This document shows positions 11,900-24,499 of a stretch of 64,000 nt of DNA, piece after piece. Origin of the DNA: Strongyloides papillosus (Eukaryota > Nematoda > Chromadorea > Rhabditida > Strongyloididae); the NCBI GenBank assembly GCA_005656395.1, contig SRSI01000035.1:682001-746000 (forward strand), given 5' to 3'. Position 1 is the first letter of the stretch; the number at the start of each line of letters is the position of its first letter. The position numbers and the translations under genes were made by a program. The notes under the pieces were generated by a model. The model had not been told where the DNA came from and ran no database searches. It worked only from the letters and a program-made list of their open reading frames with translations.

Positions 11900-13690
11900 C
11901 AATAATATAGAATTTATCAATGAGTTGAACCTTGTAAAATATGATAACAGAGATCCTTGGAGAGGAGATACCTACATGTTATATTATAAAAACAATAATA
12001 GTAATTTAATTTTTTTTATAATCTATAGACGATTTATTTTTAAAGTCTATATTTTTTCATAATCTTAAAGGTTAAATTTATATTGTGACAAAGTGTTGAA
12101 TTTTAGAGAGTATTTGTTATCTAAAGTACTATTTCTATTATTATATTCTAACAATAAAAACTATTACTAAAGATTCATCCGATTGAAGTTGTGCGTTTCA
12201 AACAATACTTGCAGTGTGGCCTTGTATATTGTGACACAGATTTTTACTTAAAGTTAAAGGTAGATTTTCAGAAAACTATTTTGTGACAATAGCGTCAATA
12301 TATGATGGGAATTTTAAATAATGCATGTTTTATATATTTTAAAAATTATAGAAAATATTTTCCAGTATGCAATTAAGTTGTTTTTGAAATTATGTTATTA
12401 AGGTAGTGTAGTATTAAATTATAAAGCAGGTTATTTGTAGTATAAATAATTTATTCTTAAAATATTTTAAAATAATTAATCATTTACCACAAATAGGGAA
12501 GACAATAAAGTTTGACTATGATTTTATTGATTCATTTATTACAAAAATAACGGTATTTAAACCAGATAAATATTATAATGTACTTATCAAATTGGTCATT
12601 GCATGTAGAATGTCTTTTTTACAAGTAACATCCATGCTGTGTTTTTAACAACTAAATGTAAGAATACCATTATAAAAATAGCTGCAATTGTTGAATATTT
12701 AAATATAAATTAGAGTGGGAAATTATTGAAAAGTTAAGACGTTGTTTTCAAAATAAATAAAATGATGTCTTAGTTATCAGAATTTGCATAACGTTTGTTA
12801 AAATTTAATATATAAATAAACGTATACTAATAAAAAACAACATATATAATTGCTTTCCATTTATGCTGCAATATAAACCTCAGTAATAAAAAAGTAATTC
12901 ATATGTCCATAACCATAAGAATTTCTAAAGACCAATGCTATGAAACACATATAGTTTTTTTTACGTAATGTTTTAAATATTTTGAAAATTAAAAATACAT
13001 AAAATTAACATTGTAAAATAATCATAAATATTTGAATACGTATTGTGAAGATAAAATATTTGATATTAATCCCTACTTTTAAGTTAAATAGTACAAATAT
13101 TTTGCTTTCTTCTATATTTTGTTTAATTGATTATTTTAAATACTTCCGTGATAAAATAGATTTTCTTATAAGGCATAATAAATTGTTTGAAAACCAAATT
13201 AATATACCAGAATTGTTTAAATTTGGTGCAATCCTAGTTAATCAAGCATAAAAATTTTTATCAAATACTGAAGGATAACACATAATGTTTTTATTAAAAG
13301 ACTTTTTTTAAAAAAAGTAGATGCCTCCATTCCAAGTTATAATAATGATTAAAGAAATGTACAAAAAAGTCAAATAATGATTTTATTTTAATAATGAGAA
13401 CAACAAAAGTTCTAAAATTGATAAAGTGAATGAATATTTGAATTTTATTTTTAATGAATAACAATCAAGTATTCAAAGCTATTTAATTTTTAAATTCAAT
13501 ATTGTTACAGGTCTAAAGATTTTAAAAACTACTTGAAAAATTTGAAATTTTCTTGATTCAAGTCGACAATGTAGAAATTATTCAACAAATAATTATACAT
13601 ATTTACAAAACAAAGAAAAACTTAAATGCAGTAGGAGTCAACGAAGTCGTTATAAAAATTTTAAAAAAGTGTAATTTTTAAATGTCAATG
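11900..13690 (+). pseudogene. Scattered coding-like fragments, possible decayed or intron-rich gene
   Basis: Several plus-strand segments have protein-like composition but are separated by stops or frame changes. They are 11905-12050 (contains DNRDPWRGDTYMLYYKNNN), 12300-12360, 12480-12655 (LPQIGKTIKFDYDFIDSFIT onward, ~60 codons open), 12660-12770, 13045-13251 (68 codons ending FKFGAILVNQA) and 13385-13675 (basic tail near KCSRSQRSRYKNFKK). Several have AG before and GT after them, so tiny introns are possible, but I could not assemble one continuous frame. No domain recognised. Best reading: one decayed host gene or an unrecognised element. Confidence 0.3.
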
Positions 13691-16600
13691 TATTTTTATG
13701 ATCTTCTATCCTCATGAAAGCATAAATGTTACTCTAAATTTTCTTCAAGTTAAGTGGAAAAAGATTAATTTATAGTATAATTATAAATGTTTTATATTGT
13801 AATTTCAAAAAATTTTAAAATTTGTCAATTTTTTAAAATTATATAACTTTTTCTAAATATAGTAACTTTTTATAATATTATACTGATTTAGTAGTTAAAA
13901 TTTTTTCTATTACATATTTAAGGTTCGTTATTAAATATCTATTGTAAGTAAAGTTATCATTACTTTAATACGAACATTTTTAACAACTATCAAGCATATA
14001 AATTTAAGTATTTAAAAATATTATTTTTTGTGATAATGAAAGGTAGCAAATATTTAATTTTATACAAAATATTATTAATTAGAAATTGTATTTGTAAATT
14101 TGCTTTTAGCTTATTGCAATATTTATTAAAAAAAGTGATTTCTACTATAAATAAACTAGTAACGTTTAGTATTTCATAACTTTATTAAAAATTGGTATTA
14201 AATAACTAATCTCGAAATACTGCGTAGGTCAAAAGTCACATCAATGTTTCCAGAAAATGTTTAATAATTTTTTTTGCACCTTACAAAATTGTATATTATT
14301 ATATCTACTCAAAAGCCTTGTTTTCTACAACATATTTCGAGATCATTTTAAGGTTTTAAGTTTAGAAAAATTTATAATGATTTATGTGAATGATATTTTT
14401 TTACATATTTTAATTAAAAAAATCAAATATAACTTTTTATTGTAAACATTAATTATTAATAATATTATAGTCATTCGACAAGCTAACTGTTTTTCTATAA
14501 GTATTTAAAGATTCTTTGTTAAAAGTTAGTTATATGTAAAGTCATATACGTTTTTATAATTAACATTTTTTTACATTTGATTAACAAGAATAAGTTTAGG
14601 AATTAAAAATAAACTACGATCTTGATAATAAATAGAAAAAACTATTTTAACTTATAAAGTGTCACATTTAACAATATAAATAAGTATTTACTTTCATTCT
14701 TTCATAAAATATTTAAAAGTTATAGAAATTTATATTAAATTTTTCTTTATTATGTGAACAAAAAAACATAGCATTAATTGTTCTATAACTTTACCTAATA
14801 TAGATTTTTGAAAGTGGATCTTTATATAATGTATAGAGAGAAAGTTAGGATATTAAATAACTATAATATTGTAAAGAATGATAAAAAGTTAGGATAGTTT
14901 TGTGCAGAAAAATCTTTATTTTCTTATAAAAGGCACAGAAAAATAATACTTTTATAAATCTCTACAACTTTCTCTGAATTTAAAATTCAAAAACGATACT
15001 AAAGATATTGTAGTAAACAAGTGAAAATATTAAATTCATATAATATCATAAAATTCTAAATGAACAAAAAAAAGTTGATGTTTAATTAAGACACCTGTGT
15101 TTTAAGACACCCTTGATACTCTAGATGTTGTAACATAAATCTTGTAATTACATTAATTTTTTATATGATTTGATTTGTTTTAATATTAAAATCTAATAAT
15201 ATCTTTCAAGCCAGGTCTAAGTTTAATTTGAACTACTAAAATAGTGGTTTATTAAAGCCTTATTTCTTCATTAATTAAATATATAAAAATTATAAAGTTT
15301 AAAAATGACATAATTTGTAACATTTTTTGGAAACAAAAATCATTTCATAACTGTAATATTATGACCTATCTCAATTATTTTTAATCATTACTGTTTCTCG
15401 TATGTTTATTATTAATTATTGGAGTAGTATTTAGTGTAAATGTCATATTAAGTTAAATATATTTTACATAATAAAATATTGATACTTTTTATAAAGACAA
15501 AGTGTATATTATTTCAATTCAGAGGCGGTATCAGACGTGGTGCCACCTTATCAACACAATTTACATTGAATCAGATTTTTAAAATTGATCTTTTTTTTTA
15601 CATTCGTTTAAATATATTTTTTTAGTAAATATTTCACTTTTTTTATTATTTATTTTTAATAATTGAGTTGTAGACACACTTTTGTCAGGTTACGTCTAGG
15701 TCATTGTGTCTTTTTTATTAATTTTAAAAATTTCATTGAACAGTGAAGATCTTTTTCAGATATCTACGTCCAATCTTTCAACGCGTTCTATTAATATATT
15801 TTTATTAAAGAAATAATCACAAGTTTTTTATCCATAATTTGACTAGTTATTAATTAATCCAAATATTAATGCGTTTCATCTTTATTGCTGAGTTGTGCCT
15901 TTTAAGTAAGTCATAAAACAAAAACTTCAATAAACTTTAAGAAAAGTTATTTATGACATAAATCGTACAAAAAAGTTATTAAAACAAACATGATTTTGAA
16001 AATAACTTGGCTTATTATAAAACAAAACTTTTTAGCTCTGCTTTTTCTCTCAAGTTAAAAAAACGTATATTTTGTTTATTTATTCATAAAAATCGGTTAT
16101 ATTTGAAAAAATATTTTTTGTGAAGACAAAATGTTTTCCTTATTCTTTTTTTTAAACATTACATACTAGAATACTATCGTGTTTTTTTAAGAGCCTTTTT
16201 AAAAACTTGCGATTTATCCTAGGATTACAACGGTAAATTAATGGTGATTTTTATAGTGTTAGGTTATTTTTCTTTAAGTATGCTTTATTTATTTTTTATT
16301 ATTACAATAGTAAAGTTTTTTAAACCAAATATAGTATAATTTATATTGTAAAAATATGAACTACAACTGAAAAAAAATTTTTTTGTTATAAAAGCAATTG
16401 TGCAATCATGAGTAATATAACAGACTTGTGTAGTTTTGACAATCAAATACTGTTTTTTTTTATTCACAAAGTATAAACAAACACCGTAATAATTATATAT
16501 AAAAATGTCGTACATTTCTATAAAGTATGTGGTTTGTATAACAAAGTTTTATATACAGAAAAAATTAAATAAAGACTTTTTTTTTATGAATTGACACATA

Positions 16601-16986
16601 ACTTTTATAATTATACATAAACATTTTTTAATGAAACTAGTATAAAAAGAATCTTGATGTTCTTATATAGTAAGTTAAGTAAGACTCATAATTGGAGAAA
16701 AATTTTATAACGCTTTTAAATTAATGCTAGTAACTTTTTTCTGTTGTATTATAACGGTTTTTACTTAATAAACTTTTTAGATAGTATAATATTTTATAAG
16801 TATTAATATTATATCTGGGAATTACGTACACCTTTTATTTATTTAAAACCACAAAAATACAATAAACTAAGATATAATAATTAATTAGTTAAATTTTTTA
16901 TACTTACCCAAGATTCTCCGTCTTGGTTTCTTCCTTAAGTTAAGTATATATTTTCTTTTACATTTTACTTACCCCTAAAATAGTAC
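13691..16986. other. AT-rich intergenic DNA with one fragment of the 520-bp repeat
   Basis: A fragment of the tandem unit seen at 3.5-5.0 kb and 43.4-47.1 kb is recognisable at about 15890-16140 (phrases 'ataacttggcttatta', 'ctcaagttaaaaaaac', 'aaaaatcggttatatttga'). The rest shows no gene. Frames at 14257-14445 and 16285-16515 are low complexity and not supported. Confidence 0.45.
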
Positions 16987-17302
16987 AGTTGGATACATAC
17001 TATCCAAAATCTCTCGCTATTTTTACAAAGGGAAAAACGCGGCAAAAACAGGTGTATAAAAATAAAAGAAAAAGATGACAAAAACATTATTTCGCAATAA
17101 TATAGAAAAACACGTCATCTATCTAATTTCTAGGTTTTTTAGAAAACACACCTCGCACACGTCGTTCTTACTTCTAGGGGATTCACAAAAATAAAGGTAA
17201 ACACCGTTGATGAATTGTAAGGGTTTATAATAACGTTATTGTATTGTTTGTACTTATAGGGGATATACTCCACTCTCATTTTATGTTAATAAAATTTTAA
17301 CT
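16987..17302 (+). repeat. 5' LTR (316 bp)
   Basis: Identical by eye to 20277-20592, offset 3290. Begins AGTTGG and ends TTTTAACT. GTAC duplication immediately outside. Confidence 0.9.
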
Positions 17303-17452
17303 CAGGAATCGTGTGGAAAAGGTTACCTAAGCAGTAGGAAGGGGTTGAAGGTATTTCAGAAATAGGCGCAGACACTCTCAGGCTACACAGAAGTATACAC
17401 TGGTTCGCTAACTCTAAATTTTAACTGGATAAATAGAGTTAGTACCTCCAGT

Positions 17453-18300
17453 CTTCCACACGGCTCTACACATACACAGAGCTTCACACACAATCCCGAC
17501 GTTGATGAAATAACCATCCTTACAACTCTTCGCACACACACAGAGTTATGGATGTAGTCCCGACGTTGATGAAAAGTAATCATCCAACAACTTTAGGCGC
17601 ATACAAAGTTACGGATACAATCCCGACGTTGATGAAAAACATCCAACAACTTTAAGAGCATACAAAGTTACGGATACAATCCCGACGTTGATGAAAAATA
17701 TCCAACAACTTTACGCGTGTACAAAGTTACGGATACATAGTTGAAGTAATAATTATATACACTTCTACAGCCGCCTATGTTCTTTAAACGAGAGTCAGCG
17801 CTTCAATTACGTAGTCATTAGACTTGTGCTTAGCACATTGAGATCAAACATACCAACAACCTCACTACACCTACTCTTCATCCAACATCTTGGATCAGCG
17901 ATGGTACCTCCAGGAACGTGAGAAAGGAAACTCCTGAAAACATTGCAAGAAAGTGAAACTAGTATTACTGAGAGAGAGAGTCCAACAGCTACGCCCGTCA
18001 AATATTACGGAAGAGTTTCTTACGCGAGAAAATAACTATCTGGCGACAATACCCTACACTTCCATCAACCAACAACATCAATGACTTGGAGAGTCATCAA
18101 CCTCAACAAATGATGTTATGGATGACAACTCCACACAGCTCTACACTTATACAGAGCTTCGTACACGATCCCGACGTTGACGAAACATACATCCTCACAA
18201 CTCTCTACACATACAGAGTTACGGATACAATCCCGACGTTGATGAAAGATAGACATCCAACAACTTTACAAATATACAAAGTTACGGATACGAGCGACAC
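17453..18300 (+). repeat. Tandem ~62-bp repeats in the Gag leader region
   Basis: A motif 'caatcccgacgttgatgaaa...atccaacaactttan..catacaaagttacggata' recurs at about 17490, 17550, 17617, 17677 and again at 18170 and 18230. The unit is about 62 bp with variable spacing. Superimposed is a larger duplication: 17453-18000 and 18120-18490 share the same order of motifs, including the stretch ending 'gggaactcctgaaaa'. The array encodes repeated IQ/VTDT-type peptides in the Gag frame. Confidence 0.7.
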
Positions 18301-18535
18301 ACTTCTACAGCCATATATGAACGAGAGTCAGCTTTTCGATTACATAGTTATCAAAACCACACTTAGTACATTAAGACCAGAATTACCGACAACCTTACTG
18401 CACCTACTTTCCATCCAACACCTTGGATTAGCTAGTGCACCACCACGAGCCCGAGAAAGGGAACTCCTGAAAATACTACAAGAGAATAGTACTGTGATTA
18501 CAAAAGGAGAGGAAGAAGGAAGGAACTACTCATGA
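18086..18535 (+). CDS. Gag-like protein remnant (149 codons) of the RT-less LTR element
   Basis: Open frame encoding about 149 residues. It contains two or three degenerate 20-residue repeats (motif TTL.(T/I)Y.VTDT), then a Leu/Pro-rich helical segment and a charged C-terminus (ARERELLKILQ). No zinc knuckle or known Gag domain is recognisable, so the assignment rests on position: after the 5' LTR and before the protease relic. The upstream duplicate at 17453-18000 is broken by stops. Whether this peptide is made, or the region only serves RNA packaging, is unknown. Confidence 0.45.
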   Translation: MESHQPQQMMLWMTTPHSSTLIQSFVHDPDVDETYILTTLYTYRVTDTIPTLMKDRHPTTLQIYKVTDTSDTLLQPYMNESQLFDYIVIKTTLSTLRPELPTTLLHLLSIQHLGLASAPPRARERELLKILQENSTVITKGEEEGRNYS

Positions 18536-18578
18536 CTCTAAGGCTGCCAATGTTCCGTTTCCAAGCACCAAGTTCATC

Positions 18579-19013
18579 ATGGGACACACTCTCATAGAAA
18601 GTGTAAGAACAACGGCACCCATTGATACCGGAATATACGTCACCCTCATATCTCCAACTCTTGCTGCGACGTTGAATTTCAAATCTCCAACTATCTCACG
18701 TACGATTTATTGCACAGGACAACGGAGAGAGATGAAGGGGATTCTACATCCTGTAACTATTGCGCTTTAAGGGCAAGAGAATGAATTCAAAGAAGGAGTG
18801 GTTATCAGTGACAAAGACTTCCAACACTACGAGGTGATCCTTGGTCCCCCTGCTTTATCAAAATCAAAGGTTATTATCAACACAGAAAAGGGAGAAATAG
18901 AGACTGGAGAATACTTAAAAATCACAAGCCAACTTCACACTTGGTGCACCAGTCTTAGAGAACCAAGAAGACCGGAAATAAAGGAGGAGTTGCAAAATCA
19001 CATCCCCAACTAG
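18579..19013 (+). pseudogene. Retroviral-type aspartic protease remnant
   Basis: Frame from 18579 gives APIDTGIYVTLISPTLA, where DTG followed by a hydrophobic strand is the retropepsin active-site signature. After a stop at 18768-18770 a second piece from 18798 reads ISDKDFQHYEVILGPPAL, matching the flap and 'ILG' region of gypsy proteases. The pieces are split by an in-frame stop, so no full protease is made from this copy. Confidence 0.65.
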
Positions 19014-19549
19014 AAACAAAATATCAAATCGACGTAGAAAAGGCATAAGAACTTGTTAATGCTGAATCAACAGCCCATAAATGTTACGGACGGAAGAAGC
19101 TTCTGCCTCATACACATCTTTCGCAGAAGAAATATGTCACAAACTCACGTTATTCTCGGAAAAGCTTGACCTACCTTCCACATTAAAAGGTAGATGCTTC
19201 AAAATTGAACGTGAAAGAATTCAACCCTGACTTTTGACCAATGAATAGCTGCACACGTGGAATACCATACGAAGGACAGCCTGTACACTCCATATTCTAC
19301 AGGATACCTCAACTCAACTGACAACCGAGCGAGCTGGAAGGTGAAGAATCTCAGCCAACAAAGAGAAGATGGAGAGAAACCCAAATACTTCACGACCTCT
19401 ACCTCCAAAAACGTCTACAAACGGAAGAACAAGACCAACAAACGACTTTCAAACACAGGGAGAGATAGGGAAGATACACAATAGTGAGAAATGGTGAAGA
19501 TGGTTTATGTATTCAGAAAGTAAGAATTTTAATTTCCGTTATTCTGGAA

Positions 19550-19960
19550 GATTAGGGGACAATACCACAAGTTATAACCGCGGCACATACTCATAACGAG
19601 CATTTTGGTAAAACAAGAACCCTCAGCTTCGTATCACAACGTGCATCCTGTAAAAACAAGTACACCAGAGTTCAGAAGTTTATAGAGACCTGTACACCAT
19701 GTCAAATGGTAAATCCTGCACACATGAATAAAACATTACGGAGCTTCTCACTCCATAAGGGCAAATAACCACAGAACAAATACATCACAGGCAGTTAAAA
19801 CAGTCCTCGACCATCACCATAACACACTTCACACGTCAACACTACATCATCCTGAAGGTAATCCACACAGTGAACGGATGATTCAGACAGTTTCAAAAAT
19901 ATTAACGAAACTCAACGTTGACAACAAGTCACATTAGAATCTAAACGTCGAGAAAAGTCA
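19550..19960 (+). pseudogene. Integrase remnant: HHCC zinc finger and catalytic-core tail
   Basis: Around 19570-19740 the plus strand reads a degenerate H2C2 zinc finger (HTHNEHFGK ... FIETCTPCQ), and around 19850-19935 an integrase-core tail (HPEGNPHSERMIQTVSKIL) with the E-R motif of the third catalytic residue. The first two catalytic Asp residues between them are missing, as about 110 bp replaces about 250 bp. Non-functional. Confidence 0.65.
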
Positions 19961-20263
19961 TTTATACCTAAAACGGTACCAGAGCCCAAGGACAAAATTG
20001 AACATATTATTACAGTGGACATCTCCAATCACCAATAATCCAAGACCTAGTGCTGAAGAAAAAGGAATTGAACCTTTAAACGGAGATTATATAGCCTCTG
20101 GTAGAAGGAAAACCTCCCGACACTAAAGCAACGGTACAAGCCTGGAAAACCTATTACTGGCGTTTCAAAGAACAGACATACACTTTAAATGTCTAATGTA
20201 CAACGTAATGGGAGATCGACTGAATACGTAGTCGAAGAATCTGAGGCTCCACATGCCCCCCCC

Positions 20264-20276
20264 GGAGAGATGGAGG
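20264..20276 (+). other. Polypurine tract of the LTR element
   Basis: ggagagatggagg abuts the 3' LTR start AGTT at 20277, as expected for plus-strand priming in LTR elements. Confidence 0.7.
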
Positions 20277-20592
20277 AGTTGGATACATACTATCCAAAAT
20301 CTCTCGCTATTTTTACAAAGGGAAAAACGCGGCAAAAACAGGTGTATAAAAATAAAAGAAAAAGATGACAAAAACATTATTTCGCAATAATATAGAAAAA
20401 CACGTCATCTATCTAATTTCTAGGTTTTTTAGAAAACACACCTCGCACACGTCGTTCTTACTTCTAGGGGATTCACAAAAATAAAGGTAAACACCGTTGA
20501 TGAATTGTAAGGGTTTATAATAACGTTATTGTATTGTTTGTACTTATAGGGGATATACTCCACTCTCATTTTATGTTAATAAAATTTTAACT
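20277..20592 (+). repeat. 3' LTR (316 bp)
   Basis: Identical by eye to 16987-17302. Followed directly by the GTAC duplication (20593-20596). Confidence 0.9.
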
Positions 20593-20828
20593 GTACAAAG
20601 ATAAAAAGAAAATAATACAATAGAATATGATAAAATTAATAGTGAATTAATATAATAACAATAAAATATAATATATTAATATACTCTAATAATTATATAA
20701 AAAATAAAATGATGACTAATAGGGTTACATTACTTTACATTAAGTGACAGGTTATTCTTTGTTAAATAAGACAATGAGAAAAAATAATAATGACAATAAA
20801 TCTAACTGATGCATGTAAATATTTATTT

Positions 20829-22102
20829 CACACTATGTTGTTTCCTCGGTCGAATACTTTGACCCCTGCCGCAGCGACGTTTTTCTAAACTTGTAAATAA
20901 CCCATTTGAAGCTAATAAAAGTTTATGAAACTCTTACAGGACATTGTTTATGCTGTGTAGAGGTAGATTATTTAAAAAAATTTTTAAAATTTCCAAAATG
21001 GAAAAATTTTTTTTGAAGCTTTATATCTCAAAATTTTATAAATTAATCTTATACGAAACTTATATATTCTGAAAGCCCTTGATCCCCTCTACAAGAATAT
21101 ACCCATCTCATATCAAACTGTCTATCCAGTTTTTAGATAATTAGCCTTAAATTAATTACCCATGTTTTTTTCAATATTTTTGTAATTAAAAAACAATTTT
21201 TAAAATTATTAGAACTTAAAAATTGTTTTTACACATATTACATTTTATAGTATATTTAAAATAATAAAGTTACTACAAAATACTATCTATAAATGATTGT
21301 TTTAGCCAAATATTTTAAGTAATAATTTTTAGAGAAAAACATTTTAAAACTTCTAATTATGAAATTTTTTAGGCTGATATTTGTATATTACAATCAGATC
21401 AAGCTTTAACTATATATATTTTTATTATTTCTTTCCAAAAAAGGTATTTCATGCTATAGCATGAATACATCTCAAATGTGCTCTACTATACCTCAAAATC
21501 ATATAATAATATTTAGATTTTCTATGTAAAAAACAGTTTTTTAGCACCTTGAGAAATTTTCCAATGCTAAAACCAAAGTATTTTATCATTTTTTTAAAAG
21601 TGAAAGTCGAATTTTTTTTTAATATAAATTAATCATTTAAGGAATTTTTCTTTACTTTTAACTTATTTACATAGCCTATAATATGTATTTAAAGAATTTT
21701 CAAGTTTTAATAATTTTAAAAATTGTCTTTTAATTACAAAAATATTGAAAAAAACATGGGTAATTAATTTAAAGCTAATTATCTAAAAACTGGATAGACA
21801 GTTTGATATGAGATGGATATATTCTTGTAGAGGGGATCAAGGGCTTTCAGAATATATAAGTTTCGTATAAGATTAATTTCTAAAATTTTGAGATATAAAG
21901 CTTCAAAAAAAATTTTTCCATTTTTGGAAATTTTAAAAATTTTTTTAAATAATCTACCTCTACACAGCATAAACAATGTCCTGTAAGAGTTTCATAAACT
22001 TTTATTAGCTTCAAATGGGTTATTTACGAGTTTAGAAAAACGTCGCTGCGGTAGGGGTCAAAGTATTCGACCGAGGAATTTAATACAAAACAACATAGTG
22101 TG
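20829..22102. mobile_element. Foldback element: ~1.27-kb near-complete palindrome
   Basis: The outer ~400 bp (20829-21230) is almost perfectly reverse-complemented at 21700-22102. Weaker complementarity continues inward to a perfect 18-bp palindrome at the centre (21448-21465, ttcatgctatagcatgaa), so the whole element is two ~635-bp arms with essentially no loop. Ends are CACACTATG...CATAGTGTG, with ATTT on both sides as a possible 4-bp target duplication (20825-20828, 22103-22106). The right arm has an extra ~10 nt near its end. A 65-codon frame in the right arm is only the translation of the arm and is not called. No transposase. Confidence 0.85.
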
Positions 22103-22106
22103 ATTT

Positions 22107-24490
22107 AGATATCTTATTTATTCAACATTCTTTTCTTTTATATCCAATAAATCATCATTGTGTTTTATGTCACTGATATAATTAATTATTCTTTATTCTA
22201 CAAAAACTTTATATTATTTATCAATGGTATTTAGACTGAATGATCATTTTGAAATAAATTCACGGTGTTTCAAATTTATTTAATCATTTTATAGATGCTT
22301 TTCTTCATTTTGTTGGTAATGAAATAACATTTTTGTATATTTATTTTAATTTCATTGTTTTTAAAGATATCATCAAGTATCAACTCGTATTATTCGTCAT
22401 AGCTTACACTTATAATCAGTTTATGTAAATTACTATAATAACGTTATTGAAAAGACTTCAAATTAACTTATTTTAGTTATTAAAAATTATGTCTTATTTT
22501 GAATTTTATAAAAAAAGCTAGATAAAATTTATGCTAATCTAAAATTATTTAGTACAAATACAATGTATTCAAAAAATAACTTTCAACATTATTAACTTTT
22601 ACAGATCTTAAAATAAAATTTACATTACAGTTATGTTATCCGACAGCTGTGTAAAGTACGCCTCAATTAATATGCATATAAGAGTTATTCTGTTATATAA
22701 ATGGGAATTTTTATAATTTCATGTATTATATATACTTATCTTATCATATATAATTTCATTCTTGATATTAAAAAGTTATATAACATTTAATCACTTTATC
22801 ATATACATAAATTGATTCTGGAGACTCCCCTTATTAGAGGAGATCTTCAAGATTACAATTTATTTATTACCTCCCAAGATTTAAAATCTTGGTCTTTCTT
22901 CTTTCCTACTTCAAATTTCTACACCTTTAAATACATAAAGCTTGTAGTTTCACAAAAGAAAAAATAAATTATAAAGACACAAAGAAAATTTTTATTTGTA
23001 TAGTATATTTTTTGCTTTTCATTTGTAAACCAATAATTTACATTTAAAAAATATAATTTTTAAGAAATAGTTACTAAAAATACTCAAACATATTATTAAA
23101 AAGTAATAAAAGTTTTGGTATAGTTTACGCAAAAATACGGGAAATTAGTACTGTAAATTCAATACCGGGTTAGAAATATATTTTATTACAAAAACGATGA
23201 CGTCAATTAAAGTGAGAAAAATACAATAATGAATATGTGATGATTTTTCTAAGATTTTATACCCCTAAATTCCATATAGGAACCCCGTTCCTTTACAAGT
23301 ACTTTATATATAATAATTTTTCAGATTACTTTTCGTTTATTGTTATTATACTACAAACACATTTTTAGTATACACAATAGGTTTCAAAACTACATTATAT
23401 TCCACAACCCATAGAGAAATGATATAGAGCTAATATTTTACCTGGAAAGATATTTTCATTAAGATTTATTCATCTATTAAATTAAATTTGAATATTAAAT
23501 ATACCACATATTGCCATAATACAAATTGGTTGGCTTTACAAAAAACAAATTGAAAAATTAAACAATAAGATAAATGTGATACAGTTACAATTAAAAAATA
23601 ATTTCTATTAAATATTTGAATTTAGTAAAACTATATCAAAAAGTTTAGATATTTTTTAATTTTCACTTGTCAGAAAGATGGAAGATAAGTTGAATTGTCC
23701 GAAAAATTTGAAAATTTATAATTTAAATGTATTAATTTATTTTGTATTCGTTAATTGACGTGTTATCAACTGCTTAATGAATCCCTTTTAACGCAAATAT
23801 CTCTGTTTATTTGGCTATTTTCATTTTTTTTGATTTTATGCTTTATAAGTTATAACCACCAGGAAAAGAAATTTTAGTTTTGACATTTTTCAATATATTT
23901 TTCATTTCTCACGGAATGACAATTGTCTTCATAATCTGCATTTTATGAATAAATGTATTAGTGAATTTTCCACGAATTAGATAACGTGTTAACAATCACT
24001 TGAATGCCGTGATTACCATATTTAATACTAACTATTAGTTTAATTAAAAAGTGTTTTGTCAGAAAAATATTGCAATTATTGAAACAGGAACTGTTTATTA
24101 ATTAATTATCTTAATTACAGTAACAACATTTAATAACTTACTTACCTATAGATTTATATACATCTTTTAAACCTGTTCAAGCAATTAGATCACAATAATT
24201 ATATTGTTAAATCATATTTTATGTCTTTCAGAATTCATTCATTTTCTCTTGATTTAAAAACAGATCGAATAGAAATTGCTTTATCATTTTTAATGATTGT
24301 TTTATTATAGCATCTTAGAAAGATAATACTAGATGACTACTAAACAGTGCTCAAAATCATCTCTAACAGATATGTTCTTTTAACAAAACTTAATGCAACA
24401 GCTTTAGATTAATTTTTTTTACTGATAATTTGTATTAATTTCATAGATTTTTATTTTTATCCATTTTAAAATTGTAGAATTTTTTTAGCT
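22107..24490. other. AT-rich intergenic DNA
   Basis: No gene or repeat that I can support. Confidence 0.45.
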
Positions 24491-24499
24491 TTAGTCTTC

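Larger units (their letters stand above)
16987..20592 (+). mobile_element. Ty3/gypsy-type LTR retrotransposon lacking RT and RNase H, 3606 bp
   Basis: Two 316-bp direct LTRs (16987-17302 and 20277-20592) look identical base for base. LTR ends are AGTT...AACT, and the element is flanked by a 4-bp duplication GTAC (16983-16986 and 20593-20596), as in errantivirus-like gypsy elements. A purine-rich tract (ggagagatggagg) directly precedes the 3' LTR. The interior carries Gag-like sequence, a protease relic (DTG), an integrase zinc-finger relic and an integrase tail. The ~500 bp between protease and integrase cannot hold RT plus RNase H (normally about 1.3 kb). Identical LTRs mean recent insertion, so mobilisation probably relied on enzymes from another copy. 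Confidence 0.85.

Noticed and set aside
17383..18001. Minus-strand frames of 64-66 codons
   Set aside because: Antisense of the repeat-rich gag leader.
21779..21976. 65-codon minus-strand frame in the right palindrome arm
   Set aside because: Only the translation of the arm; the same text appears in the left arm with different breaks. No ATG-proximal features or family.
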